Shown: in pieces, positions 37,667 to 46,163 of the stretch
Numbering within the stretch: position 1 is the stretch's first letter
Layout: every line of letters starts with the position of its first letter
From: Oleiagrimonas sp963817755
GTDB taxonomy: Bacteria > Pseudomonadota > Gammaproteobacteria > Xanthomonadales > Rhodanobacteraceae
DNA: 64,000 nt
Direction: 5' to 3'
Assembly (NCBI GenBank): GCA_963817755.1
Contig: CAWFPB010000002.1
Coordinates: 496,001 to 560,000, forward strand
Translations under genes and position numbers: made by a program
The notes under the pieces: model-generated
The model's database searches: none
Told to the model about the DNA's origin: nothing
The model's input: the letters and a program-made list of their open reading frames with translations, nothing else

Positions 37667-37693
37667 GGGCGATGCGCTTGCATCGCCCTTTTT
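37667..37693 (+). terminator. Rho-independent terminator after the TonB-like gene
   Basis: A 9-bp stem (GGGCGATGC/GCATCGCCC) with a 4-base loop and five T. The converging gene ends at 37708, so it may serve both strands. Confidence 0.93.
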
Positions 37694-37707
37694 CGTGGTG
37701 GATGGAT

Positions 37708-38940
37708 TCAGCGAGTGGCTGCCGGCTGCATGATGCCCGCCCAGTCCTTCGGCGACAGCCCGAGCAGGCGATCCAGGAACATCGGGAACAACCCGGCCGG
37801 GCGGGCATTGCCGCTGTTCCACATCATCAGCAGGCCAACGCGTCGGTCGGGCAGGAAGCCGATCATGGCCCGGTAGCCGCGCACGGCGCCGGCATGGAAC
37901 ACGAGGGTGTGCCCGGCATAATCGTAGATTCGCCAGCCCAGCGCATAATGGGCGTCGTCGATGCGGGCGCGACGCCAGGGCGTGGCGTATTTTTCTCCCG
38001 GTGTTTCCACGCCGGGCGTGTGCAGCACCGCGAGCAGTTGCCTGGACAGGATGTCGGGCCGGCCGCCCATCTGCGCGATCAACCATTGCTCCATGTCCCG
38101 CAGGCTGGCATTGACGCCGGCGGCGGGGGCCACGCGGTAGTAGGCCTCGCGCGGGGAGAAGGGAATCCAGCCATGGCGCGTGTGCCGGTGTGGACGGGCC
38201 CAGCGCTTGCTGTGTTCGAGTCCTTGCAGCCCGTAGGTGGCGGTGGTCATGCCCAGCGGCAGGAACAGGCGGCGCTCGACAGCGTGGCCGTAGAAATCCC
38301 CGGTGCGTGCGTGGACGACATCCCCGATCAGGCTGAATGCGACGTTCTGGTAGCTGTAGCAGTGGCCGACCGCACAGCGCAGGTTGACCTGGTCCAGCTC
38401 GCGCGCCAGCGTGGTGTAGGGCACGTCCGCTTCCAGCAGCGAATCGTAGGTGTTGCGTGGAAGTCCCAGGCGCTGGCCGAGGATATCGGCCACGGTGGCC
38501 TGCTCGGTCGCGCCACTGCTGTTGAGTTCGAAGAAGGGCAGGACCTGCTTCAGCCGTGTGTCCCAGTGCAGGCGTCCGTTCTGGACCAGCAGGCCGACCA
38601 GTGCCGAGGCAAAAGCCTTGGAGAGCGAGGCGATGCGGAACACCGTGTTGGGCGTGATCTTCTGCCGGCGTTCGGCATCGGCATAGCCGATCGTGCGTTC
38701 ATGCATCACGTGCCCGTCGACGATGACCGCGGTGGCCAGTCCGGCGACCTCATGATGCTGCTCGAGCACGTCCAGCCAGCGGTCATAATCCTTGATGGCG
38801 GTTGCCAGCCGTGCCGCGGAAACGGACTTGTGCGCGGGCGGTGCGGGCAGTTCCTGGGCGGCGTGAAGCGGGCCTGCAAGCGCGCTGAGAAGGGCGGTCA
38901 TGAAGGCTACGCGCAGGCGGTAGGTCAGGCTGGATGTCAT
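37708..38940 (-). CDS. Serine hydrolase of the beta-lactamase class C family
   Basis: The 410-residue protein has a signal peptide (cleavage near GPLHA, residue about 28). Motif I, SxxK, is in FRIASLSKAFAS; motif II, YxN, in CYSYQNVAFS; motif III is HAGAVRGY in place of KTG. This pattern matches the class C beta-lactamase/D,D-peptidase/esterase group (PF00144). Most members are peptidases or esterases and not antibiotic-resistance enzymes. The protein should act in the periplasm. Monocistronic as far as can be seen, and its start overlaps the start region of the LemA gene on the other strand. Confidence 0.9.
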   Translation of the reverse strand: MTSSLTYRLRVAFMTALLSALAGPLHAAQELPAPPAHKSVSAARLATAIKDYDRWLDVLEQHHEVAGLATAVIVDGHVMHERTIGYADAERRQKITPNTVFRIASLSKAFASALVGLLVQNGRLHWDTRLKQVLPFFELNSSGATEQATVADILGQRLGLPRNTYDSLLEADVPYTTLARELDQVNLRCAVGHCYSYQNVAFSLIGDVVHARTGDFYGHAVERRLFLPLGMTTATYGLQGLEHSKRWARPHRHTRHGWIPFSPREAYYRVAPAAGVNASLRDMEQWLIAQMGGRPDILSRQLLAVLHTPGVETPGEKYATPWRRARIDDAHYALGWRIYDYAGHTLVFHAGAVRGYRAMIGFLPDRRVGLLMMWNSGNARPAGLFPMFLDRLLGLSPKDWAGIMQPAATR

Positions 38941-38990
38941 GCTATGCTGATTCGAACATGTACCGCATTGCGCGGGTAGGGGTACGACCG

Positions 38991-39578
38991 ATGACTGCCA
39001 TCATCCTTCTGATCATCGCCGTGCTGATTGTCGTGTACCTGGTCGGCATCTACAACGGCCTCGTGCGGGCACGCAACGGATACAAGAATGCCTTCGCCCA
39101 GATCGACGTGCAGCTGACCCGGCGTCACGACCTGATTCCGAACCTGGTCGAGACCGCCAAGGGCTACCTCAAGCACGAGCGCGAAACCCTGGAGGCGGTC
39201 ATCCAGGCGCGAAACTCGGCCATGTCGGGGCTGGCCGGCGCCAAGGCCCATCCGGGCGATCCGGAGGCGATGAAAAAGCTTTCCGGGGCCGAGAATGCCC
39301 TGAGCCAGACCCTGGGCCGGCTGTTCGCGCTGTCCGAATCCTACCCGGACCTGAAGGCGAACCAGAACATGATGCAGCTGTCGGAGGAACTGACCTCGAC
39401 GGAGAACCGCATCGCCTTCGCCCGGCAGGCCTACAACGACGCGGTGATGACCTTCAACAACCGCCGCGAGGTGTTTCCCAACACCCTGATTGCGGGAAAT
39501 TTCGGCTTCAACGCGGCCGAACCCCTGCAACTGGAGGATCCGGCCGCGAAACAGGCGCCGCAGGTGTCGTTCACCTGA
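38991..39578 (+). CDS. lemA: LemA family protein
   Basis: A 195-residue protein starting with one membrane helix (TAIILLIIAVLIVVYLVG) and continuing with YNGLVRARNGYKNAFAQIDVQL, RRHDLIPNLVETAKGYLKHE, and TENRIAFARQAYNDAVMTFN, all typical of LemA. The helical domain faces the periplasm. Its molecular role is unknown, but lemA is often next to an M48 (HtpX-like) membrane protease, as here, 44 bp downstream. ATG 38991 is chosen because the upstream extension has no family features. Confidence 0.95.
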   Translation: MTAIILLIIAVLIVVYLVGIYNGLVRARNGYKNAFAQIDVQLTRRHDLIPNLVETAKGYLKHERETLEAVIQARNSAMSGLAGAKAHPGDPEAMKKLSGAENALSQTLGRLFALSESYPDLKANQNMMQLSEELTSTENRIAFARQAYNDAVMTFNNRREVFPNTLIAGNFGFNAAEPLQLEDPAAKQAPQVSFT

Positions 39579-39622
39579 TGCCTTGCGTAACCGGCCCGCT
39601 CCTGTTCGGGCGGTAACGGGTC

Positions 39623-41617
39623 ATGGACTTCTTTGCCCAGCAGGCCAAGGTGCGACAGAACAGCCGCTGGCTGGTGCTGCTGTTCGTGCTGGCCGTCCTG
39701 GCCGTGGTCGCCGCCGTGGACGTGGTGGTGCTGGTGGTGGCCGGCTTCGGCCGGGCTGAGCAGGGCGGCAGCCTGGGTGTGGATCCGGGCACCTTGGCAC
39801 TGATCAGCTTCGGCGTGCTACTACTGATCGGCCTGGCCTCGACGGTTCGCACGCTGAGTCTGCGCGGCGGTGGCGCGGCAGTGGCCCAGCACATGGGTGC
39901 GACGGCGGTGCCGCCGGATACCAGCAATCCGGCCTGGCGCAAGCTGCGCAATGTCATCGAGGAGATTGCCATTGCCTCGTCGGTGCCGGTGCCGGACATC
40001 TTCGTGCTCGAATCCGAGCCGGGAATCAACGCCTTTGCCGCCGGGTTCACGCCCTCCGATGCCGCCATTTGCGTGACCCAGGGGTGTCTGGACCGGCTCA
40101 CGCGCGACGAGTTGCAGGGCGTGATCGCCCACGAGTTCAGCCATGTCCTCAATGGAGACATGCGCCTGAACATCCGCCTGATGGGACTGCTGTTCGGCAT
40201 CCTGGTAATCGGCATTATCGGTCGCATCCTGATGTATTCGGGCGGTCGCGTGCGTTCCCGCAAGGGCAACACGGCCTACGTGGCGCTGGTGGGCCTGGGC
40301 CTGCTGGTGGTCGGATACGTCGGTTTCTTCTTCGGGCGCCTGATCCAGGCCGCGGTGGCGCGTTCGCGCGAAGCGCTGGCCGATGCGTCGGCGGTGCAGT
40401 TCACCCGCCAGACCCGCGGCATTGCCGGTGCGCTCAAGAAGATCGCGGCCATGCAAGAAGGCTCGCAACTGTCGGCGGCCAACAGCCAGGAAGTGGCGCA
40501 CATGCTGTTCGGCGAACCGGGGGCCTTCTCCCGTCTGTTTGCTACGCATCCGCCGCTGCCCGAACGAATCCGTGCGTTGGGCGGCTACTACGACGAGAAG
40601 GAAATCGAGCAGCTGGCACGTGCCTGGATGCAGCCGCAGCGTGCGCGCCACGGCGAGGACAGTACGGCCTCGATCTCCGGTTTCGTGCCGGCATTCGCCA
40701 CAGCCGGTTCATCGGCAACCCCGCATGTTCCGCTGCCGCGCACCGATCGCCCGCTTCAGGTGGATGCGCACGAGGTCAGCAAGCGGGTCGGGCGCCCGCA
40801 GGCGCACGACATGCACGCTGCCGGACAGCTGCAGCGCCAGTTGCCCGATGCCTTGCGCCAGGCGGCGCACGACACCTCCGGTGCACTCGAGCTGGTGCTG
40901 GCGTTGGCGGTGTCCGACAACGCACATGTACGCGATGCGCAACTGCTGCAGGTCGACAGCGGATTCGGCAGCGGAACGGCCGAGGGCGTGGAAGCGCTGT
41001 TGCCGCCCTTGTCGATCCTGCATCCGATGCTTCACCTGCCGCTGGTGGCCCTGGCGTTCCCCCAGCTCAAGCGCCAGCCACGGCCGAAATTGCAGAGCCT
41101 GCAGGACACGCTTCAGGCCATGATCCATGCCGACCAGCGCGTGGACCTGCACGAGTACAGCCTGGTCAAGCTGCTGCGTCTGATGTTGGCCGATGCCCTC
41201 GATCCCTCGGGCGGCTTCGTACCCGGTTCGAAACGGTTGCGCCAAGTGCAGGCCGACTACGCCATGCTGTGCGTGATCGTCGCCAGCCAAGGGCACTCGG
41301 ACAGCGAAGCCGCCCGCAGGGCATGGGCGCGGGGCATGCACGAGGCGCTGCCCAATGCGCAGGCCGAATTCGTGGTCCCGGGAGACTGGCAGGCGTCGCT
41401 GGACCAGGCGCTGGAGCGCATCGACCGTATCCGCCCGCTCGACAAGCAGCTGGTGGTGCGTGGCCTGACCCAGGTGGTGGTCGAGGACCAGGAAGTGAAC
41501 GTGGCCGAAGCCGAACTGTTGCGGGTGATCTGCGCATCGCTGCATTGCCCGCTGCCGCCCATGCTGCATCACCTGACATCCTTCGACACTGCGGACGAGC
41601 GGGCGCAGGACGCCTGA
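39623..41617 (+). CDS. M48 family membrane metalloprotease with long C-terminal extension
   Basis: The 664-residue protein has two N-terminal membrane helices, the zinc motif HEFSH at residues 170-174 with ELQGVIA before it, two further helices (about 190-210, 220-245), and the third zinc ligand Glu in SREALADASAVQF. That is the HtpX/M48B fold, an integral inner-membrane protease for damaged membrane proteins. The C-terminal 300 residues, after about residue 330, are soluble and helical (HPMLHLPLVALAFPQLKRQPR, MIHADQRVDLHEYSLVKLL) and are not part of classical HtpX (about 290 residues). The pair with lemA is common. The extension resembles a TerB-like or tellurite-type helical domain only vaguely. 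Confidence 0.9.
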   Translation: MDFFAQQAKVRQNSRWLVLLFVLAVLAVVAAVDVVVLVVAGFGRAEQGGSLGVDPGTLALISFGVLLLIGLASTVRTLSLRGGGAAVAQHMGATAVPPDTSNPAWRKLRNVIEEIAIASSVPVPDIFVLESEPGINAFAAGFTPSDAAICVTQGCLDRLTRDELQGVIAHEFSHVLNGDMRLNIRLMGLLFGILVIGIIGRILMYSGGRVRSRKGNTAYVALVGLGLLVVGYVGFFFGRLIQAAVARSREALADASAVQFTRQTRGIAGALKKIAAMQEGSQLSAANSQEVAHMLFGEPGAFSRLFATHPPLPERIRALGGYYDEKEIEQLARAWMQPQRARHGEDSTASISGFVPAFATAGSSATPHVPLPRTDRPLQVDAHEVSKRVGRPQAHDMHAAGQLQRQLPDALRQAAHDTSGALELVLALAVSDNAHVRDAQLLQVDSGFGSGTAEGVEALLPPLSILHPMLHLPLVALAFPQLKRQPRPKLQSLQDTLQAMIHADQRVDLHEYSLVKLLRLMLADALDPSGGFVPGSKRLRQVQADYAMLCVIVASQGHSDSEAARRAWARGMHEALPNAQAEFVVPGDWQASLDQALERIDRIRPLDKQLVVRGLTQVVVEDQEVNVAEAELLRVICASLHCPLPPMLHHLTSFDTADERAQDA

Positions 41618-41633
41618 GATCCGGGCAACGGTC

Positions 41634-42941
41634 ATGAATGCAATCGACGTTCGCAAGGGGGAGTGGCGCGCGCTGCTGATGTCGGCGCTGGTGTTCTTCT
41701 GCATCCTCACCGCCTATTACATCATCCGTCCGGTGCGCGACCAGCTCAGCGGGGCCGTGGGTTCGATCTCCCTGCCGCTGTTCTACGGCGCCACCTTCCT
41801 CGCCATGCTCGCGCTCACGCCCGTGTTCGGCATGCTGGTGTCGCGTTTCCCGCGCCGGCAGCTGATGCTGTGGAGCTACAGCTTCTTCATCGTGTGCCTG
41901 ATCGCCTTCGTGCCGGCCTTCGTGTACCAGCAGCAGATCGGTGCGCGGGTGCTGGGTACGGTGTTCTTCGTCTGGGTGAGCGTGTTCAACCTGTTCGTGG
42001 TATCGCTGTTCTGGAGCCTGATGGCCGACATCTGGTCGAGCCGGCAGGCGCGACGGCTGTTCCCGCTGATCGGCATCGGAGGCACCGTGGGCGCCCTGGC
42101 CGGTCCCACGCTCACCTCGCTGCTGGTCGGTGTGACCGGCGATGCCCCGCTGCTGCTGATCTCGGCATTCCTGATCGCCCTGGCACTGGGCCTCCTTCTG
42201 TGGCTGGCCGTGTCCATGGACGCCGGCCGCGCGCCGGCGCCGGCCATCGGCGGTTCGCTGCTGGCCGGCGCCCGCCAGGTCTTCACCCAGCCGTTCCTGC
42301 GCTACATGGCGCTGCTGATGCTGCTGTCGGACGGCGCGGGCACGTTCGCCTATGCGCTGATGGCCGATTACGTGAAGGGGCACCTGCATACCGCGGTGGC
42401 ACGGACGGCGTTCTACGGCCACCTGGACCTGGCCGCGAACCTGCTGGTCATCGCCTTGCAGGTCGGGCCCGCGCGCTGGCTCTTGAGCCGGGTCGGTCCC
42501 GGCGCCTGCCTGGTGCTGGTGGCCGGCGTCAACCTGCTGCTGTTCGGCGGCCTGGCGGTGTTCGGCGACATCGACGTGTACCTGCCCTGGATGCACGGCC
42601 CTTCCATGGGCCTGGCGCTGGTCGCGGTGCCGCTGCTGGCGTTGGTCATGGTGGCCAACCGGGGCTTCCTCTACGGCATGGTGTCGCCGGCGAGCAACGC
42701 GCTGTACACGCGAGCGGCGCGCGAGGCCCGCTACAAGGGCAAGAACTTCGTCGAGACGGTGATCTGGCGCTTTGGCGACCTGTTCATCACCAGCGGACTG
42801 AGCCTGCTCAAGTCCGCCGGGACCACCTTGGGCACGCTGGCGGCCATCAGCGCTTCGCTCGCACTGGGCATGGGCTGGATCGGGGCCCGTGTGGGTGCCG
42901 CGGCCGGCCTGCGGCCGGAAAGGACCGAGGACGGGACCTAG
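41634..42941 (+). CDS. MFS-type / nucleotide-exchange-like membrane carrier
   Basis: The 435-residue protein has about 12 membrane helices. It begins GEWRALLMSALVFFCILTAYYIIRPVRD, a region also found in NTP/NDP exchange carriers (TlcA/AAA type) and their free-living homologues, and has RFPRRQLMLWSY, SLFWSLMADIWSS, RRLFPLIGIGGTVGALAGP and GKNFVETVIWRFGDL. The first Arg/Asp pair in helix 1 is a family hallmark. The substrate in free-living bacteria is unknown. It is 16 bp after the M48 gene on the same strand. Confidence 0.75.
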   Translation: MNAIDVRKGEWRALLMSALVFFCILTAYYIIRPVRDQLSGAVGSISLPLFYGATFLAMLALTPVFGMLVSRFPRRQLMLWSYSFFIVCLIAFVPAFVYQQQIGARVLGTVFFVWVSVFNLFVVSLFWSLMADIWSSRQARRLFPLIGIGGTVGALAGPTLTSLLVGVTGDAPLLLISAFLIALALGLLLWLAVSMDAGRAPAPAIGGSLLAGARQVFTQPFLRYMALLMLLSDGAGTFAYALMADYVKGHLHTAVARTAFYGHLDLAANLLVIALQVGPARWLLSRVGPGACLVLVAGVNLLLFGGLAVFGDIDVYLPWMHGPSMGLALVAVPLLALVMVANRGFLYGMVSPASNALYTRAAREARYKGKNFVETVIWRFGDLFITSGLSLLKSAGTTLGTLAAISASLALGMGWIGARVGAAAGLRPERTEDGT

Positions 42942-42945
42942 GCAC

Positions 42946-43374
42946 TCAGCCGGCGATATAGCGCTGCAGGTGTTCGATTTCCTGGGCCTGGTCGTCGATC
43001 ACGGCCTTGACCAGATCGCCGATCGAGACCACGCCCACCACGCGTTGATCGTCGGTGACGGGCAGGTGGCGCACGCGGCTGTCGGTGCACAGGCGCATGC
43101 ATTCGGCGACGCTCGAATCCAGTCCGACGGTCAGGACGTTGGCACTCATGATCTCGCTGACCGGGGTGCTGGCCGAGGCGCGGCCCTGCAGCACGACCTT
43201 GCGCGCGTAGTCGCGTTCGGAGATCACGCCGACGAGCGTGTCGCCGCGCATCACCAACAACGCGCCGATGCCGAGTTCGGCCATCTTCTTGATGGCCTCG
43301 AGCACGGGCATGTCCGGTGGCACGCGATGAACCTCGTTGCCCTTGTCTTCCAGCAGGTGGCTGACTAGCTGCAT
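42946..43374 (-). CDS. CBS domain pair protein
   Basis: A 142-residue protein with two CBS domains: VLEAIKKMAELGIGALLVM with VGVISERDYARKVV, and CMRLCTDSRVRHLPVTDD with GVVSIGDLVKAVI. It is a stand-alone adenosine-nucleotide sensor; such proteins bind AMP, ATP or SAM in the cleft between the domains. It converges on the carrier gene at 42941 with a gap of four bases. The ligand cannot be predicted. Confidence 0.95.
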   Translation of the reverse strand: MQLVSHLLEDKGNEVHRVPPDMPVLEAIKKMAELGIGALLVMRGDTLVGVISERDYARKVVLQGRASASTPVSEIMSANVLTVGLDSSVAECMRLCTDSRVRHLPVTDDQRVVGVVSIGDLVKAVIDDQAQEIEHLQRYIAG

Positions 43375-43410
43375 GAGCTGCTCCTGTGGCGGCCGGTGGT
43401 GGGTCCGAGT

Positions 43411-44379
43411 CTAGCGCGAACTGTCCGGGTCAGGAATGCCATGGAGGGATGCCGGCCCGTCCAGGCGATCCTGGACGAAATACAGCGGGCGCTGCTTGCT
43501 TTCGGCATACATGCGGCCCAGGTACTCGCCGATCACGCCCAGGGCCAGCAGTTGCACGCCGCCCAGGAACAGGATCACCAGGATCAGGGTCGGGTAGCCG
43601 CGTACCGGGTCGCCCCAGATCAGTGCCTTGACGAACACCCACACGCCGTAGCTGAAGGCCATCAGGGAGGATCCGAAGCCGATCCAGGTGGCCAGGCGCA
43701 AGGGTGCCACGGAGAACGAGGTGATGCCCTCGACCGCCAGGTTGAGCAAACGCCAGAAGCTCCATTTGCTGGTGCCCTCGTGGCGCGGCTTGCGGCGATA
43801 GGTCACCCCGGTCTGGCGGTAGCCGATCCAGGCGAACAGCCCCTTCATGAAGCGCTGGCGCTCGCGCAGTTCGCGCAGGGCCAGCACGGCGCGGCGAGAG
43901 AGCAGCCGGAAGTCGCCGGTATCGCGCGGCAGCGGAGTGTCCGAGAGCTGCTCCATGACCCGGTAGAAGGCGGCGGCCGTGAAGCGCTTGAAGCGGCTTT
44001 CGCCCTCGCGTTCGACGCGCGTGGCGTAGACCACGTCGTAGCCCTCGCGCCACTGTTCGAGCAGATCGGGGATCAGTTCGGGCGGGTCCTGAAGGTCGGC
44101 ATCGATGACCACCACCGCGTCGGCATCGGCGTGGTCGAGCCCGGCGCTGAGCGCGGCTTCCTTGCCGAAATTGCGCGACAGCCGCAGGGCGTCGGCACGT
44201 CCATCGTCCGTGGCGATCGCATGCAGCGTGGCCCAGGTGTCGTCGCGGCTTCCGTCGTCCACGTACAGCACCCGCCATGTCAGGTCCAGCGTATCCAGCA
44301 CCGCCACCAGTCGCTGGTGGAAGGCGGGCAGGCCTCGGGCCTCGTTGTAGGCGGGGACGACGATGGTCAGGGTGGACAT
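43411..44379 (-). CDS. GT2 polyprenyl-phosphate glycosyltransferase, GtrB/ArnC-like
   Basis: The 322-residue protein has the GT2 start TIVVPAYNEARGLPAF, nucleotide-binding VDDGSRDDTW and VVIDADLQDPPELIPD, SRNFGKEAALSAGLDHA, and two C-terminal membrane helices (residues about 235-255 and 268-290). It transfers glucose or another sugar to undecaprenyl phosphate, as GtrB does. A second paralogue sits at 13695-14633 in the O-antigen region. No gtrA/gtrC partner is adjacent. It lies 55 bp downstream of mtgA on the same strand. Confidence 0.93.
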   Translation of the reverse strand: MSTLTIVVPAYNEARGLPAFHQRLVAVLDTLDLTWRVLYVDDGSRDDTWATLHAIATDDGRADALRLSRNFGKEAALSAGLDHADADAVVVIDADLQDPPELIPDLLEQWREGYDVVYATRVEREGESRFKRFTAAAFYRVMEQLSDTPLPRDTGDFRLLSRRAVLALRELRERQRFMKGLFAWIGYRQTGVTYRRKPRHEGTSKWSFWRLLNLAVEGITSFSVAPLRLATWIGFGSSLMAFSYGVWVFVKALIWGDPVRGYPTLILVILFLGGVQLLALGVIGEYLGRMYAESKQRPLYFVQDRLDGPASLHGIPDPDSSR

Positions 44380-44433
44380 GGACGGGATTCCCTTGATTGC
44401 CCCGATTCTGCCATGTCGGCGATGTTTTCGCGC

Positions 44434-45174
44434 TCAGCGGCGTCGCGGGCGCGGCGGGTTCTTCTCGGTGACGTAGGCGATGCCGCCCAGTTGCTGCATC
44501 TGATGCTCGATCCAGGCCACGCGCCGCAGCACGTAGTCCGACGGCCGGTCCACATGCAGGCGACGCGGGTTGGGCAGCACGGCCGCCATCAGTGCGGCCT
44601 GGTGCGCGTCCAGCATCGACGGGCCGGTATGGAAGTAGGCGTGGCTGGCGGCGTCCACGCCATAGATGCCGTTGCCCAACTGGGCAATGTTGACGTAGAC
44701 CTCCAGGATGCGCCGCTTGGGCCAGGTGGCCTCCAGCAGGACCGTGAAATAGGCTTCCAGGCCCTTGCGCACGAAGCTGCGGCCGCCCCACAGGAACAGG
44801 TTCTTGGCGGTCTGCTGGCTGATGGTGCTGGCGCCGCGCAGGCGCCCGCCGTCCTCGGCGGTGTCGATGGCCTTGCGGATCGATCCGAAGTCGAAGCCGT
44901 GATGGAAGGGGAAGTTCTGGTCCTCGGAGGCCACCATCGCCAGCGGCACCTGCTTGCTGATGCGCGACCACGGGACCCAGCGGTAGTGCAGGTGGAATCG
45001 CGCCTCGCCGTGGTGCCAGGCCTCGATCCGGCGCTCGATCATGAAGGCGCTGGTCCAGGGCGGCACGAAGCGAAGCACGATCACCATCGACTCGGTGACC
45101 ACGAGCCAGGAGGCCAGGCCCCACAGCAGGGCGCGGAGCAGGCGTTTGCGCAGCGGTCGTTTGGCAGCGGTCAT
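44434..45174 (-). CDS. mtgA: Monofunctional peptidoglycan glycosyltransferase MtgA
   Basis: The start at 45174 (MTAAKRPLRKRLLRALLWGL) gives 246 residues with one N-terminal membrane helix. The GT51 motifs follow: MVASEDQNFPFHHGFD (catalytic Glu in ASED), GASTISQQTAKNLFLWGGRS, RILEVYVNIAQLGNGIYG (second Glu), and LPNPRRLHV. It polymerises lipid II into glycan strands at the periplasmic face of the inner membrane. A longer frame to 45240 overlaps the 5' region of hslO and lacks support. Confidence 0.96.
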   Translation of the reverse strand: MTAAKRPLRKRLLRALLWGLASWLVVTESMVIVLRFVPPWTSAFMIERRIEAWHHGEARFHLHYRWVPWSRISKQVPLAMVASEDQNFPFHHGFDFGSIRKAIDTAEDGGRLRGASTISQQTAKNLFLWGGRSFVRKGLEAYFTVLLEATWPKRRILEVYVNIAQLGNGIYGVDAASHAYFHTGPSMLDAHQAALMAAVLPNPRRLHVDRPSDYVLRRVAWIEHQMQQLGGIAYVTEKNPPRPRRR

Positions 45175-45263
45175 GCCGGGCAGTGTAAAACACGCCCCGG
45201 CGGGTGCAGGACTTGCGATCATCCGCCCACGGCCCCACATCGACGTTCTTTGGAGGACCCATC

Positions 45264-46163
45264 GTGCAACCCGAATTCGACGTACTGCATCGCTTCATGC
45301 TCGAACGCGCCGGCGTGCGCGGCGTGCTGGTGCGCCTGGCCGACAGCTGGCACGAGGTCGCCGCGCGTGCCGACTACCCGCCCGCGGTGCGCGACCTGCT
45401 GGGCCAGAGCCTGACCGCCAGCGCGCTGCTGACCGGGCAGATCAAGTTCGACGGTGCGCTGTCGCTGGAGCTGAAAAGCCGCGGCGACCTGCGCCTGCTG
45501 TTCACCGAGTGCACCGACAGCGGCCGGCTGCGCGGCCTGGCGCGACACGACGAGGACGCCGACTTCGACGCCGGCATCGACCTGTCCGCCCAGCCCGGCG
45601 CCACGCTGGCGATCACCATCGGCAACGTCGAGACCGGGCGTCGCTACCAGGGCCTGGTGGACCTGGACCGGCCGGACCTGGCCTCGGCGCTGGAAGGCTA
45701 TTTCGAGCGCTCCGAGCAGCTTCCCGCGCACCTGGTGCTGGCCGTGGGCTCGCAGGGCACCGCCGGCTTGCTGCTGCAGAAGCTGCCCGGCGAGGGCGGT
45801 ACCGAACTGAAGGGCGATGCCGATGGCTGGGACCGCGTGCAGCACCTGACCGCGACCCTGAGCGAGCGTGAACTGCTCGAACTGCCGGTACAGGACCTGC
45901 TGTACCGCCTGTACCACGAGGAGCGGGTGCGATTGTTCGAATCCAGCGAACTGGCCTTCGGCTGCAGCTGCTCGGCGCAGCGGGTGGAGGCGATGCTGCG
46001 TGCGCTGGGCGAGGACGAGGCGCAGGCCGCGCTGGACGCCAACCAGGGCGTGGTCGAGGTGACCTGCGAGTTCTGTGCCTCGCAGTACCGCTACGACAAG
46101 GTGGACATCGAGCGCGTGTTCAGCGAAGTGCCGGCGGCACCGGCCTCATCGAGCAGCCACTAG
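45264..46163 (+). CDS. hslO: Redox-regulated chaperone Hsp33
   Basis: The 299-residue protein begins at a GTG (45264) with GGAGG (45252-45256) seven bases upstream. It has the Hsp33 core (GQSLTASALLTGQIKFDG, LRLLFTECTDSGRLRGLAR) and the C-terminal zinc redox switch with FGCSCSAQR and VTCEFCASQY, giving four Cys. Oxidation releases zinc and activates holdase function. It is transcribed away from mtgA. Its TAG stop lies in the CTAG (46160-46163) shared with the converging GGDEF-EAL gene. Confidence 0.97.
   Translation: MQPEFDVLHRFMLERAGVRGVLVRLADSWHEVAARADYPPAVRDLLGQSLTASALLTGQIKFDGALSLELKSRGDLRLLFTECTDSGRLRGLARHDEDADFDAGIDLSAQPGATLAITIGNVETGRRYQGLVDLDRPDLASALEGYFERSEQLPAHLVLAVGSQGTAGLLLQKLPGEGGTELKGDADGWDRVQHLTATLSERELLELPVQDLLYRLYHEERVRLFESSELAFGCSCSAQRVEAMLRALGEDEAQAALDANQGVVEVTCEFCASQYRYDKVDIERVFSEVPAAPASSSSH

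Noticed and set aside
43396..45414. Plus-strand open frame of 672 codons
   Set aside because: It lies antisense to the GtrB-like and mtgA genes, which have complete family motifs; long antisense frames are common in high-GC DNA.
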